IMG/VR virus record: IMGVR_UViG_3300028763_000006 | Span: 55,070 to 119,069 of that record | Length of the DNA stretch: 64,000 nt | Direction: 5' to 3' (one strand) | Source: a virus | Part shown: in pieces, positions 44,696-54,061 of the stretch | How the letters are laid out: the number at the start of each line of letters is the position of its first letter | How positions within the stretch are numbered: the first letter of the stretch is position 1 | Notes under the pieces: model-generated | The model's database searches: none | Told to the model about the DNA's origin: nothing | Seen by the model: the letters and a program-made list of their open reading frames with translations, nothing else | Program-made: the position numbers and the translations under genes

Positions 44696-44722
44696 AAATC
44701 CATCTATTTAAGATGGATTTTT
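44696..44722 (+). terminator. Intrinsic terminator
   Basis: AAATCCATCT pairs with AGATGGATTT, then T-run. The T-run merges into a late-type TATATATA motif. Confidence 0.8.
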
Positions 44723-44733
44723 TTATATATAAT
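44717..44733 (+). promoter_or_regulatory. Late-type TATATATA promoter motif
   Basis: TTTTTTTATATATAATA, 23 bases ahead of the set A gene at 44756, sharing its T-run with the terminator before it. Confidence 0.5.
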
Positions 44734-44755
44734 AATAAATAAAAAATAATTTATT

Positions 44756-45085
44756 ATGACAGTATATAGTTTTGATGAATATTATGGCAAGAAATATCAA
44801 GTAGATAGATATTATGATAATATGATGAGAGTAGTTGATGATTATGTAAATACTAATGATGAATTTAGAAAAAACCACAAAGTTCAAAATTCACCTTATT
44901 TTGTTATAAAATCAGATAGTATACATAAAAGTTCACTTAAACCAGGAGGATATAATATAAATTACACTTTGAAAAAAAATTATCAAAAGGGAACAATAAA
45001 TATAACTGATGAAGAATATAATGATTTAGTTGAATATATGAAAGATACAGAATTATATAAATCTACAAAAAAATTCAATTTATAA
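44756..45085 (+). CDS. Set A protein of unknown function
   Basis: 109 residues, starts MTVYSFDEYYGK and ends TKKFNL, with Phe encoded TTC rather than the usual TTT. The protein end is kept while the codon differs. Its stop overlaps the next start (TAATG). Confidence 0.65.
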   Translation: MTVYSFDEYYGKKYQVDRYYDNMMRVVDDYVNTNDEFRKNHKVQNSPYFVIKSDSIHKSSLKPGGYNINYTLKKNYQKGTINITDEEYNDLVEYMKDTELYKSTKKFNL

Positions 45086-45885
45086 TGAGCAAAAAAGTCA
45101 AAGATTGGAATTCATTTATTTTAGAACAACAGAGTATAGAAAACTCTATATATTCAATATTTGATATTGATGATAATTTACTTATCATGAATACTCCTTT
45201 ACACTTTCAACATTTTGAAAATGGTAAATGGATAAATAAAGATATATCAATTCAAGATTTTTCTAAAATAAGACTTGAATATCCAGATAATTATATTGAT
45301 AATAATGAATGGAAATCAGACACTAAATATACATTTTCTGAATTTGGAGACAACGGTCCAAGATTAGATAATTCACTTGTTGATGATATTAAAAAATCAA
45401 TAAAGAATAAAAATTTTGGTCCATCATGGGAGTCATTTTTAACAACTCTAAAAGAAGGTAGATTATTTGCTATCATTACCACAAGAGGACATGAACCTAA
45501 TACTATACATTCATCAGTAAGATATATAATAGATAATGTATTAGACATAGATGATAAAAATATAATGATAACAAATATAGAAAAATATAATAAATTATTC
45601 AAATTTGAATCAACTGATAAAATAGAAAATTATTTAGACTGCTGTTATTTTATTGGATTAATGTCTCAAGCATTCAAAGATGAGTTTTATTTTACTCCAA
45701 CAATGAAAACAAGACATTTAGCTATACAAGATGCAACTAACAAATTTTCAAATTACGTTAAAGAAATTTCTCCTGGTACAATAGATTCATTCATTAGTAA
45801 TGAGAAATCATTAGACTTTCCTGAATTTTATAGCATTTCTAATTCTGTCACCAATAAAACAGAACAAGTAAAAGTTAAAATATAA
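45085..45885 (+). CDS. HAD-like hydrolase
   Basis: 266 residues. SIFDIDDNLLIMNTP (D27, D29) gives HAD motif I and FAIITTRGHEPNTI motif II. The third and fourth motifs are not clear. The N-terminus (MSKKVKDWNSFILEQQ) resembles a T4 capsid-targeting type start (...FI.E). Possible phosphatase on nucleotides or nucleic-acid ends; related in fold to the 59756 protein. Confidence 0.6.
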   Translation: MSKKVKDWNSFILEQQSIENSIYSIFDIDDNLLIMNTPLHFQHFENGKWINKDISIQDFSKIRLEYPDNYIDNNEWKSDTKYTFSEFGDNGPRLDNSLVDDIKKSIKNKNFGPSWESFLTTLKEGRLFAIITTRGHEPNTIHSSVRYIIDNVLDIDDKNIMITNIEKYNKLFKFESTDKIENYLDCCYFIGLMSQAFKDEFYFTPTMKTRHLAIQDATNKFSNYVKEISPGTIDSFISNEKSLDFPEFYSISNSVTNKTEQVKVKI

Positions 45886-45908
45886 TAAATATCAAATATT
45901 TAATAAAT

Positions 45909-45946
45909 ATATCTTGAATAATTTTTTTATTCAAGATATTTTTTTT
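45909..45946 (+). terminator. Terminator abutting a promoter
   Basis: ATATCTTGAATAA pairs with TTATTCAAGATAT; its T7 tract runs into the TATCTTTG box. Confidence 0.8.
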
Positions 45947-45953
45947 ATCTTTG
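45946..45953 (+). promoter_or_regulatory. Host-type promoter box TATCTTTG
   Basis: TATCTTTGTA, 26 bases ahead of the ligase start. Confidence 0.7.
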
Positions 45954-45979
45954 TACTTCATAAACAAAAAATATAAAAA

Positions 45980-47863
45980 ATGAAAATATCAGAAATTTAT
46001 CAATTATTAGAATATGGTATGTTTAAATCTGCTTCAGTTGAAGTTAAGAAACTAAATCAGAAATATCGTGATGGAGAACCTGAAATAAGTGATCCAGAAT
46101 ATGATAAATTGATTTCAACATTTCAAAATTTGGATCCAGACAATGAAATATTTGAATCTGGTGTAATTGAAGATAGTGGAACTGTCAATCCAGACAGAAA
46201 AGAAAATTTAAAATTTCCAATGTATTCATTGAATAAATTTCATACTATTGAGGAAATTCACAAATGGTTATCAAACAAAGGAATATCATTAGAAATAGAA
46301 TTGGTTTGTACATCGAAATATGATGGAATGTCAATTCTTAAAGATGAATATAAACAACTTGCTTGGTCAAGAGGTGATGGCATAATTGGAGAAACTATGC
46401 ATAAGCATTATGAAATGATAAATGATAATAGTAAAAAAATTAATTTATTTACTATTGGGGAATTCATTATACCAAAGCCTGTTTTTAATAGTAGATTGTT
46501 TTATAGAGACAATGGAGAAGCATTTAAAAATGCTCGTAATATGGTTGCTGGACTTAAAAATTCTGATACAGTATCAAAAGATTTAAAGAATGCTAAACAT
46601 ATTCGTTATGGTTATGCAAGTGAAGATTTCACCCAAGATAAATCTGAACAACTAGAATTCATCTGCAAAAATTTCTCTAATGTACCATACAAAATATTCA
46701 AAGCAATTGATTTGAATTTTGATGAATTAAATGATATTTATATTGAATGGAACAAAGAATATGATATTGATGGACTTGTTTTTGATATAAATGATAAAGA
46801 CATTAGAAAAAAACTTGGGCGTGAAACTAATAATAATCCTGCATATTCAAGAGCATATAAGAACCCAGAATGGGCAGAATCAAAGGAAACTAAAATTTTA
46901 GAAATTGTAAAAGAAGTCTCTAAAAACGGCTTACTTAAACCAGTAGCTTTAATTGTACCTATCCTATTAGATGGAGCCACAGTATCACGTGTTACATTAA
47001 ATAACTATAAATTTGTTAGAATAAATGATTTAGGAGTTGGTTCTGTAATTGGAGTGATGCGTAGTGGAGGAGTAATACCAAAGATTGTAAAAATTATTAA
47101 GGCGACTGGATTTGAAATGCCTACATTTGGTAGTTCAAAAGTTTTCTGGAATGAAAATGAAGTAGAATTGATGGTAGAAGGAACTGAAGAACAAGAAATA
47201 AAAAAACTTATTTCATTCTTTGAAATTCTTGAAGCTGAATATGTATCAGAAGGTACTATTAATCAATTATATAATTCTGGTTACAAAACAATTAAACAGA
47301 TATTAGATTTGACACCAGATGAATTAGAAAGACTTGATAGATTTGGTGAAAGAAAATCATCAATAGTTTATGAGTCAATTCATAAATCTGTCACAAACGT
47401 TAAACTATCAAAACTGATGCACGCTACATGTATATTCACAAACTTAGGAAGTAAGAAAATTGAGTTACTAATGCATTTTGATGGTAAGCCTACATTTGAA
47501 CAAATACTTGAAGTAAAAGGATTCTCTGATAAGTCAGCAAAATCATATCTTGAAGGTTATGATAAGTTCTATGATTTTATTAAAGATTTACCTATCAAAA
47601 TACAATCAAATGATGTTCCTGATGTAGAAATAGTTGGTGATGATTTGGAAAATATATCATTTTGCTTCACTGGAATAAGAAGAAAAGATTTAGAAGAAAT
47701 TATAATTTCAAAATCAGGAAAAATTGCATCTGGTGTATCAAAAAATTTGACATATTTAGTATGTAAAGACAAAAATGCTGGAACATCAAAATTAGTAAAA
47801 GCAGAAGAGATTGGTGTGAAATTGTTAAGTGTTGAAGATTTAGAAAAAATGTTGAATAATTAA
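45980..47863 (+). CDS. ligA: NAD+-dependent DNA ligase
   Basis: 627 residues. N-terminal Ia-type region (PEISDPEYDKLISTFQ), adenylation motif CTSKYDGMS with K113, then SRGDGIIGE. OB domain (VIGVMRSGGVIPKIVKI), HhH region (LDRFGERKSSIVYESI, EVKGFSDKSAKSYL), and a C-terminal BRCT domain (ISFCFTGIRRKDLEEIIISKSGKIASGVSKNLTYLV). The four-Cys zinc finger normally between OB and HhH is missing. It joins nicks in phage DNA using NAD+. Confidence 0.95.
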   Translation: MKISEIYQLLEYGMFKSASVEVKKLNQKYRDGEPEISDPEYDKLISTFQNLDPDNEIFESGVIEDSGTVNPDRKENLKFPMYSLNKFHTIEEIHKWLSNKGISLEIELVCTSKYDGMSILKDEYKQLAWSRGDGIIGETMHKHYEMINDNSKKINLFTIGEFIIPKPVFNSRLFYRDNGEAFKNARNMVAGLKNSDTVSKDLKNAKHIRYGYASEDFTQDKSEQLEFICKNFSNVPYKIFKAIDLNFDELNDIYIEWNKEYDIDGLVFDINDKDIRKKLGRETNNNPAYSRAYKNPEWAESKETKILEIVKEVSKNGLLKPVALIVPILLDGATVSRVTLNNYKFVRINDLGVGSVIGVMRSGGVIPKIVKIIKATGFEMPTFGSSKVFWNENEVELMVEGTEEQEIKKLISFFEILEAEYVSEGTINQLYNSGYKTIKQILDLTPDELERLDRFGERKSSIVYESIHKSVTNVKLSKLMHATCIFTNLGSKKIELLMHFDGKPTFEQILEVKGFSDKSAKSYLEGYDKFYDFIKDLPIKIQSNDVPDVEIVGDDLENISFCFTGIRRKDLEEIIISKSGKIASGVSKNLTYLVCKDKNAGTSKLVKAEEIGVKLLSVEDLEKMLNN

Positions 47864-47912
47864 TTTGGCAATTAGAAATAAATACACTATCTTTATAAGA
47901 TAAAAATAAATA

Positions 47913-48632
47913 ATGACAGCATTAGAAGTATATAATTTTTTAAAAAATTCAGGAAAATTTTCAGATTTAATTTTTGGAGAACCAAATTCTAACGTAAGAT
48001 ATTCTCCATTTGCAGAAATAAAGTATGTTATAAACAAATCAGAATATATTATAGAAGTCACTAATGAATATCAATACTCTTTTTTTAGTTGTCATCCATT
48101 TACAGATATTAAAGGATTAGAATTTGTTATTCTTAATGATTTTTGTGAAGAAAAAACAATTATATCTAATTTCAAAAGATTATTAAAAAAAATAATAAAA
48201 TTGGATATTTACATCCAAAATAGAGAAATTGATAAAATTGTGATAAAAGATATAATAAATAATCATATTAAAAAAACATATAATTTAAATGTTGATTTGA
48301 CATACGGATATTTAAGTAAATTATTCAAAAATTACATGACTATTAAATTTTCACCAAAAAATATCACGTCAAGAATAAAAAGAAAGCCATCATACCACCA
48401 AGTATCATATAATAAAAAATTATTTGATACTTCATTAGAACATTATTCGAAATATGATATTTGGGTATTTTTTAATAATAATAACTCTCATGTCGCATTA
48501 AATTTATATTATGACGGAGAATCAAAAAAATTATTATCAATTGCAAAAAATGAATCATATCAGCCTTTTAGCAATGATATAACTAAAATAATAAGAAAAG
48601 AAAAACTTATTAAACTTATGAATGATGACTGA
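47913..48632 (+). CDS. Hypothetical set B protein
   Basis: 239 residues, no domain recognised. It ends IIRKEKLIKLMNDD, a set B tail that includes the next start (11-base overlap). Confidence 0.6.
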   Translation: MTALEVYNFLKNSGKFSDLIFGEPNSNVRYSPFAEIKYVINKSEYIIEVTNEYQYSFFSCHPFTDIKGLEFVILNDFCEEKTIISNFKRLLKKIIKLDIYIQNREIDKIVIKDIINNHIKKTYNLNVDLTYGYLSKLFKNYMTIKFSPKNITSRIKRKPSYHQVSYNKKLFDTSLEHYSKYDIWVFFNNNNSHVALNLYYDGESKKLLSIAKNESYQPFSNDITKIIRKEKLIKLMNDD

Positions 48633-49164
48633 TATTGAGACAATAGAAATAATTAAAAAATACATATTAAAAAAGAAATTTGAAATTGAAATTGGTAGTG
48701 TTGATAAAAATTATATATCATTTTATTATAACTTAAATGATTCAGATTATTGTATTAATATATTCATTGAAAAAAACAAAAATAATCAGTCAGTTATAAA
48801 ATATTATTCAAATTGTAATATTTTTAATATAAATAGATTGAGAACTTCTGTATCAAGCAAAAATTATTTACGTAGTATTTATGATAATTTGATTTATATT
48901 AAAACTGAGTTGAATAAAATATCAAGATATGAAAAAGAAAGATATGATAATAATAAAAAATATTGCACAGAGTTAGAAAGTCATTATAAAAAAATTCATG
49001 ATAATGTTAATATTGAAGTTTTTTTTCCTAATGACGATAATATTAATATTAAAATAACTGGTTATAATAATAACAAAATTACTATTTATAGCATAAATTA
49101 TACTGACAATAAATATTACCTTAATAGTCTTGAAGAAAAATATTCACCAAATAAAACAATATGA
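48622..49164 (+). CDS. Hypothetical protein
   Basis: 180 residues, Asn/Lys-rich alpha/beta protein with a central RYEKERYDNNKKYCTELESHY helix. No set B tail. It overlaps both neighbours by a few bases. Confidence 0.55.
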   Translation: MMTDIETIEIIKKYILKKKFEIEIGSVDKNYISFYYNLNDSDYCINIFIEKNKNNQSVIKYYSNCNIFNINRLRTSVSSKNYLRSIYDNLIYIKTELNKISRYEKERYDNNKKYCTELESHYKKIHDNVNIEVFFPNDDNINIKITGYNNNKITIYSINYTDNKYYLNSLEEKYSPNKTI

Positions 49165-49412
49165 AAGCACTACACATCACATCAGAATCTAATGGTTACG
49201 AAGAAGTAGAATTACTTGCAAACAGAGTATCAAGAACAAATGGACTTGCTGTAATTGAGATAAACGGAGAAATATTAATGACTGGAGGTTTTTTAATTCA
49301 AGATACGCCTGAAATAAGAATTATATTGGATAACACATCAAAAGATAAGCAATTTGATTTAATAAAATCAATAAAAATGGATCCATTTGCTGCATTCTAT
49401 TATGAAGAATAA
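49161..49412 (+). CDS. Hypothetical protein
   Basis: 83 residues, compact alpha/beta (KALHITSESNGYEEVELLANRV, IEINGEILMTGGF). No family recognised. Confidence 0.6.
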   Translation: MKALHITSESNGYEEVELLANRVSRTNGLAVIEINGEILMTGGFLIQDTPEIRIILDNTSKDKQFDLIKSIKMDPFAAFYYEE

Positions 49413-49414
49413 TT

Positions 49415-49729
49415 ATGATATTTTCAGATAAAAAATATTCACATTTAGAAGATGTTGAAGGTAATAAAATATATGATATTATTACTTACCCTTATCTATT
49501 CGGATTTGATGGGTCTTATGATGATATTGTATTAGAATTAAAAATAAATTCTGATAATACAATGGATTTGAAGTTTGATAATAATACATTGTCAGGATTT
49601 AATAATACTTCAAATAAACAATTTTCTGTTTGTAAAACAAAGCAAGATAGTATGCTTAAAATATTTAAAAAACAATTATTGAAGTACCCTTATCCAACTG
49701 ATGAACTAACTTTAATATTTAGTAAATAA
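49415..49729 (+). CDS. Hypothetical protein
   Basis: 104 residues starting 2 bases after the previous stop. Acidic N-terminal half, basic C-terminal helix (SMLKIFKKQLLKYP). No family recognised. Confidence 0.55.
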   Translation: MIFSDKKYSHLEDVEGNKIYDIITYPYLFGFDGSYDDIVLELKINSDNTMDLKFDNNTLSGFNNTSNKQFSVCKTKQDSMLKIFKKQLLKYPYPTDELTLIFSK

Positions 49730-49776
49730 TATAAACTTATTGGTTTTCTTGTAGTATATAAGAAAAAATTAAATTT

Positions 49777-49974
49777 ATGAATTATAATATAACGGTGTTT
49801 CTTGACGATAGTAGTATAATAACTATACCTGCTGAGTATGAAAATGAATATACACTAAAACAAAACGTGACTGCAATAGGAAATAATGGTGTATGGGAAA
49901 GTACGGGAAGTGATTATATATTTACTCCTTCTCATAGAATATTCAAAATTGATGTATGGAAAGACAAAAAATAA
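49777..49974 (+). CDS. Hypothetical protein
   Basis: 65 residues, mostly beta strands (NITVFLDDSSIITIPAEY, HRIFKIDVWK). No family recognised. Confidence 0.55.
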   Translation: MNYNITVFLDDSSIITIPAEYENEYTLKQNVTAIGNNGVWESTGSDYIFTPSHRIFKIDVWKDKK

Positions 49975-50006
49975 ATTTCTAAAAATAAAATAAAATAAAA
50001 TAAAAT

Positions 50007-50249
50007 ATGAAAATAAAAGAATACAAAATTCAAATGACATTATCAATTGAATCAGAAGAAGCGGATTATGAAAGAGTAGAACAATTTGCTCAAGAACTTG
50101 CAGAGAGTCTTATTCAAGATAATCCAGTATCATACGATGATATTGATATCGTTGAAACTGTAGTTACCGAAGTTCAAGATCTTAATGATGATGAAGATTT
50201 CACAAATTTAGATAAAAATGGTGATGAAATTGAAGAAGAAGAATATTAA
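50007..50249 (+). CDS. Acidic hypothetical protein
   Basis: 80 residues. A short basic start (MKIKEYKIQ) is followed by a strongly acidic remainder ending NGDEIEEEEY. A helix ERVEQFAQELAESLI is evident. Possibly a DNA mimic; no evidence beyond charge. Confidence 0.6.
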   Translation: MKIKEYKIQMTLSIESEEADYERVEQFAQELAESLIQDNPVSYDDIDIVETVVTEVQDLNDDEDFTNLDKNGDEIEEEEY

Positions 50250-50334
50250 TTAAAAAATAATTAAATAAATTATAAAAGTAAAACTTTATATATTATTAAA
50301 ACTAAACAATAAACAAATTATTAAATAAAAAATT

Positions 50335-50667
50335 ATGAACATTACCGAACAATTATCAGAAATGGTTAATCCATCTACTGAAATCCAACAAAATTTTCTT
50401 GAAGAAGTTAAAAAAGTTAAAATCTTTGATCTTAATGAAACTGATAAATTAGCTTTGATTGATTTTCTTTGTGATAAAGCTGAACAAGATTTAGCTTTCG
50501 ATTATCTTTATCATGTATTGGATAATGAAATTTCATATCCTATTGATGATGAAAAAGTAAAAACACTTTTTGCTGACGAAAGAATGCAAAAAATGAAAGA
50601 TTTAATGTTAGCTCAACTTAACGATGAAGATTCTGAAGATTCAACTGACGAACCAGTAGAAGATTAA
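50335..50667 (+). CDS. Acidic hypothetical protein
   Basis: 110 residues, helical, ending in a disordered acidic tail (NDEDSEDSTDEPVED). It closes the ligase operon before a long terminator. Confidence 0.6.
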   Translation: MNITEQLSEMVNPSTEIQQNFLEEVKKVKIFDLNETDKLALIDFLCDKAEQDLAFDYLYHVLDNEISYPIDDEKVKTLFADERMQKMKDLMLAQLNDEDSEDSTDEPVED

Positions 50668-50685
50668 TTTTCAAATTAACTTTCT

Positions 50686-50744
50686 AATAAACCTATAATT
50701 TTACAATAAATCATATTAGTTTATTGTTAAATTATAGGTTTATT
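50686..50744 (+). terminator. Long hairpin terminator
   Basis: 25-base arms (50686-50710 and 50720-50744) with one mismatch around a 9-base loop. An unusually long stem, weak U-tract. Confidence 0.75.
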
Positions 50745-50778
50745 ATTAATATTATATTGTTTATTAAAAAATTTTCAG

Positions 50779-50786
50779 TATCTTTG
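50779..50786 (+). promoter_or_regulatory. Host-type promoter box TATCTTTG
   Basis: TATCTTTGTA, 41 bases ahead of the clpP start. Confidence 0.7.
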
Positions 50787-50827
50787 TATCTAATCAATTA
50801 ATCAAATAATAATTAAAATATTAAATT

Positions 50828-51583
50828 ATGAACAAAAACGCATTTAGAAATTATGCTACTAAGCATTTAGGTATTAATGGAACATTGGTAGATGATGTGA
50901 CAAAATATCAAGTCAAGAATTTTGGTTTATCTCCTCATGTTTTAGAAGAAAGACAACTTAATGTAACCCAATTGTCCGTATTTGATAGACTTATGATGGA
51001 TAGAATTCTATGGGTGTCTGGTGAAGTGGATGATACAATGTCTGATATTATTCAAGCACAATTATTATATTTAGAGGATTCTGATCCTAAAAAAGATATT
51101 ACAATGCAAATATCAACACCAGGAGGATCAGTTATTCATGGGTTAGGTATAATTGATGTTATGGATTATATTAAGCCTGATGTAGCCACAGTTAATTTAG
51201 GAATGTGTGCTTCAATGGGTAGCGTTCTTCTATCATCTGGTGCAAAAGGCAAACGTTCATCTTTAATTAATTCTACTGTTATGTTACATCACGTTGCTGC
51301 AGGAAATAGTGGGAAAGTAGATGATACTCGTATTAGTCAAATGGAGACTGAAAAATATAATTTTTTACTATTCAAAATTCTGGCAAAAAATTCTGGAAAA
51401 TCATTTGAAGAAATTCATGATTTCTGTCAAAGAGACATGTGGCTAAATTCTGATGAAGCATTAAATTATGGTTTGATTGATTCTATTATCGGATTAACTG
51501 ATAACAAATCAAATTCTATTACAACTATGATGGATGGTTTTGATGAATATTATATGAAATATGTATTTAAACAAGTAAAATAA
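50828..51583 (+). CDS. clpP: ClpP serine protease
   Basis: 251 residues, longer than the usual 195-210 because of an N-terminal extension of about 45. Catalytic triad: S129 in MCASMGS, H154 in MLHHVAAG, D203 in QRDMWLNSDEA. STPGGSV and the handle-helix region are present. It forms the proteolytic barrel; with the phage's own ClpC (IGF motif) and ClpS it makes a complete N-degron protease. It has its own promoter and is not beside clpC. Confidence 0.93.
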   Translation: MNKNAFRNYATKHLGINGTLVDDVTKYQVKNFGLSPHVLEERQLNVTQLSVFDRLMMDRILWVSGEVDDTMSDIIQAQLLYLEDSDPKKDITMQISTPGGSVIHGLGIIDVMDYIKPDVATVNLGMCASMGSVLLSSGAKGKRSSLINSTVMLHHVAAGNSGKVDDTRISQMETEKYNFLLFKILAKNSGKSFEEIHDFCQRDMWLNSDEALNYGLIDSIIGLTDNKSNSITTMMDGFDEYYMKYVFKQVK

Positions 51584-51584
51584 T

Positions 51585-52103
51585 ATGACTGGAAAATTAG
51601 ATAATTATTTAGTTGAAAAATATCCTAAAATTTTCATAAATCGTTATGGTGATATGAAATCTACTGCAATGTGTTGGGGATTTGAACATGGAGATGGTTG
51701 GTTTTGGATATTAGATCAACTATGTTATTCTATTCAAAGTTATATTGATATGAGTAATGAATATTTATCTGATGATAAGAAAATTCCTCAATTAGTTGCA
51801 TCACAAATAAAAGAGAAATTTGGAACTCTTAATTTTTATTATGATGGAGGAAATTCTGAAATTGATGGAATGGTTAGATTTGCTGAAAATATGTCAGCAG
51901 GAGTATGTGAGTTTTGTGGATCAACTGAAAACATTGGAGGAACAAAAGGATGGATTTCAATTATATGCAAGTCATGTTATGATAATTCATCAGATAATGT
52001 CAAAAATAGAGTATGGACAGAACGCAAAAATAATCTTTCATATAGTAACACAATGAAAGAAGTTAGAAAAATAAAACTTGATAAATTAAATAGAGATTTA
52101 TAA
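51585..52103 (+). CDS. Conserved phage zinc-ribbon protein with set B tail
   Basis: 172 residues of a type frequent in phages: CWGFEHGDGWFWILDQLC, QIKEKFGTLNFYYDGG, then a four-Cys site (CEFC...CKSC). It ends VRKIKLDKLNRDL, a set B tail at the end of an operon with no overlapping gene. Follows clpP by one base. Confidence 0.7.
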   Translation: MTGKLDNYLVEKYPKIFINRYGDMKSTAMCWGFEHGDGWFWILDQLCYSIQSYIDMSNEYLSDDKKIPQLVASQIKEKFGTLNFYYDGGNSEIDGMVRFAENMSAGVCEFCGSTENIGGTKGWISIICKSCYDNSSDNVKNRVWTERKNNLSYSNTMKEVRKIKLDKLNRDL

Positions 52104-52107
52104 TAAA

Positions 52108-52139
52108 AAATAGTTAGATTTATATCTAACTATTTTTTT
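52108..52139 (+). terminator. Intrinsic terminator
   Basis: AAATAGTTAGAT pairs with ATCTAACTATTT, then T-run. Confidence 0.85.
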
Positions 52140-52156
52140 ATATGAAATATTTTACT

Positions 52157-52164
52157 TATATTTG
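52157..52164 (+). promoter_or_regulatory. Host-type promoter box TATATTTG
   Basis: TATATTTGTA lies inside the longest version of the next ORF, which argues for the later start at 52184. Confidence 0.55.
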
Positions 52165-52183
52165 TATTTCAAGAATTGAAAAT

Positions 52184-52714
52184 ATGGAATACAAAGATTT
52201 AATAAAAACGATTAAAAAATACGAAGGTTCATATATAGAGTTTATAATGGATTTAAGTCATAATAATAAATGGTTTTTGATGACGATCAAAGAAGATTTA
52301 TTTAAAATGAATTATAAAATAATAATTCTGAATAATATATTTAGTTTTTATGAATTACAAAAAATTACAAAAAATATAGAAGAAAAAACAATAATTTTTG
52401 TAAATAATAAAATAGATAATAATAATTTTAAAGATCCGTATAGATATTTCAATGAAAATTGTACTATAATATTTTTATGTGAATATTATAAGCATAAAAA
52501 TAATAACTCAGTAAATAATATACTTAGTGACTTTAATAACATAAGATTAACATATTCATCAGGTTTAATAGTTTCTGTAATATCAGATAAAGTAAAAATC
52601 GAAAAATCAAGAATTGAAAGAATTGATTGTGATAGTTATTTCTATACATATACTGCAGTAAGAAAATTAAAATTAAAAATAATAAATTATAAAATTGAAA
52701 ATAATATAATATGA
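52184..52714 (+). CDS. Hypothetical set B protein
   Basis: 176 residues from ATG 52184 (MEYKDLIKTIKKYEG), chosen because the promoter box overlaps the first 14 codons of the longer frame from 52142. It ends VRKLKLKIINYKIENNII, a set B-type tail. Contains alternating strands and helices (KIIILNNIFSFYEL, TIIFVNNK) but no known motif. Confidence 0.55.
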   Translation: MEYKDLIKTIKKYEGSYIEFIMDLSHNNKWFLMTIKEDLFKMNYKIIILNNIFSFYELQKITKNIEEKTIIFVNNKIDNNNFKDPYRYFNENCTIIFLCEYYKHKNNNSVNNILSDFNNIRLTYSSGLIVSVISDKVKIEKSRIERIDCDSYFYTYTAVRKLKLKIINYKIENNII

Positions 52715-53109
52715 AAGATGTAAAAGAATTTGTAGAACAATTAGTCAATATTGATTTAATTGAAAATGAAGATTGTTATGGTCATTATCCATTTCAATTA
52801 TTTGTAGAAACAAGTGATGGTAAATTCGAAATGAATTCATTGGCATTGGGTGGTGATGTTGAATCATGCTACAGTAGAGTAAAGAATTATTTTAAAGATG
52901 GCGCAAAGAGAATGTTCATGTCATTAGATTTTCCTGGCTCTCAAGATATTGAAAATGATTTTGTGTGTATTTACTCAATTGTGGATGGTGATTTTGATGT
53001 ATATGCAATTCCATATGACACAGAAACTGGAGAAGTATATGAAGAGATTCATAAAAGTGTTTTATTAGATAAAATTCTTGATGATTTCAAAACTCTTTGC
53101 TTGAAATAA
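52711..53109 (+). CDS. Hypothetical protein
   Basis: 132 residues, acidic, alpha/beta (FQLFVETSDGKFEMNSLALGG, RMFMSLDFPGS, VCIYSIVDGDFDVYAIPYD). It overlaps the previous gene by 4 bases. No family recognised. Confidence 0.6.
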   Translation: MKDVKEFVEQLVNIDLIENEDCYGHYPFQLFVETSDGKFEMNSLALGGDVESCYSRVKNYFKDGAKRMFMSLDFPGSQDIENDFVCIYSIVDGDFDVYAIPYDTETGEVYEEIHKSVLLDKILDDFKTLCLK

Positions 53110-53126
53110 AAATAATTATATAAACT

Positions 53127-53166
53127 GAAATTCCTGAAATTATAAAATTTCAGGAATTTCTCTTTT
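53127..53166. terminator. Bidirectional intrinsic terminator
   Basis: GAAATTCCTGAAAT pairs with ATTTCAGGAATTTC around 6 bases; the right arm includes the last codons of the convergent methylase gene. Confidence 0.8.
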
Positions 53167-53931
53167 TAGTACATTGTAAATGTGAAAATTTTTAATTCTC
53201 ATCATTGCAATTGTTTTTAATTCTTTTTTCCAGTTTGTTGTTGATAAAACTTCAATGATTCTACTTTTCAATTTATCGTTGTGAATGAAAATCTTATATT
53301 CTCCTGCATATCTCTTATCATCTTTTGCTAATATCTTTCCTGCACATCCTGACCCCCAATAAACCATTCTCAAATCAAAATCATCAATCTCATTATATCC
53401 TTTGAATGTTTCTCTTACAATAGTCAAATCTTTCATCTTAAAATCAGGTTTAGTGTTTAATCCTTTTTCTGGCCTTTTATAAATATTAAAAGAACAATGT
53501 ACATTTCTATCTGAATAAAATTGTAAGCCTAAATCTTCACTATATATTAAATCAAATTCATATAAGCTTGATACATTATCAAATTGAGAAATAGGCAAAA
53601 TAAAAGAAATATAATCACCCAGTTCTACAGATTTTTTAAAAAATTTATTAACTAAGTGCATTTTTGTTCCATATGGAGGATTTCCAATAATCAATCTACC
53701 TTTCTTATACGGTATGTTTAATTGTAAATAATCCTGTTTAATAATATTTTCATATTCTGGCTCAATATCATACGACGTACAATTTAATTGATTGGAAAAA
53801 GATCCATTACCAGCACTTGGCTCAATAATATCTGTAATGTTCTTATTATCAACTAATTCAAAAGTTTTATCAATACAATATTTTGAAAGTTCTATCGGAG
53901 TATAGTATTTATCATTTTCTATTTTAGCCAT
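53140..53931 (-). CDS. N6-adenine DNA methyltransferase
   Basis: 263 residues. N-terminal YYTPIELSKYCID, motif I EPSAGNGSF (37-45) for S-adenosylmethionine, and motif IV NPPY (84-87) for the target adenine. The C-terminal half is a possible target-recognition part. Gamma-class layout (motif I before IV). Probably protects phage DNA against restriction or marks it; no cognate nuclease adjacent. Confidence 0.85.
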   Translation of the reverse strand: MAKIENDKYYTPIELSKYCIDKTFELVDNKNITDIIEPSAGNGSFSNQLNCTSYDIEPEYENIIKQDYLQLNIPYKKGRLIIGNPPYGTKMHLVNKFFKKSVELGDYISFILPISQFDNVSSLYEFDLIYSEDLGLQFYSDRNVHCSFNIYKRPEKGLNTKPDFKMKDLTIVRETFKGYNEIDDFDLRMVYWGSGCAGKILAKDDKRYAGEYKIFIHNDKLKSRIIEVLSTTNWKKELKTIAMMRIKNFHIYNVLKREIPEIL

Positions 53932-53975
53932 TAAATAATTTATTTTTTATTTTATATAAAATAATTGATGATAAG

Positions 53976-54007
53976 TTTGGTAAATACAAATAAACGAATT
54001 ATCTTTG
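53976..54007 (+). promoter_or_regulatory. Strong host-type promoter
   Basis: TTTG (53976-53979), 20-base spacer, TATCTTTG (54000-54007). The AGTTTGGTAAAT block around the -33 box is shared with the tRNA operon promoter. Confidence 0.8.
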
Positions 54008-54061
54008 TATCTCAATTAAAAACAAATAATAATTATTATTAAAAACAAAAACAAAAAAAGT

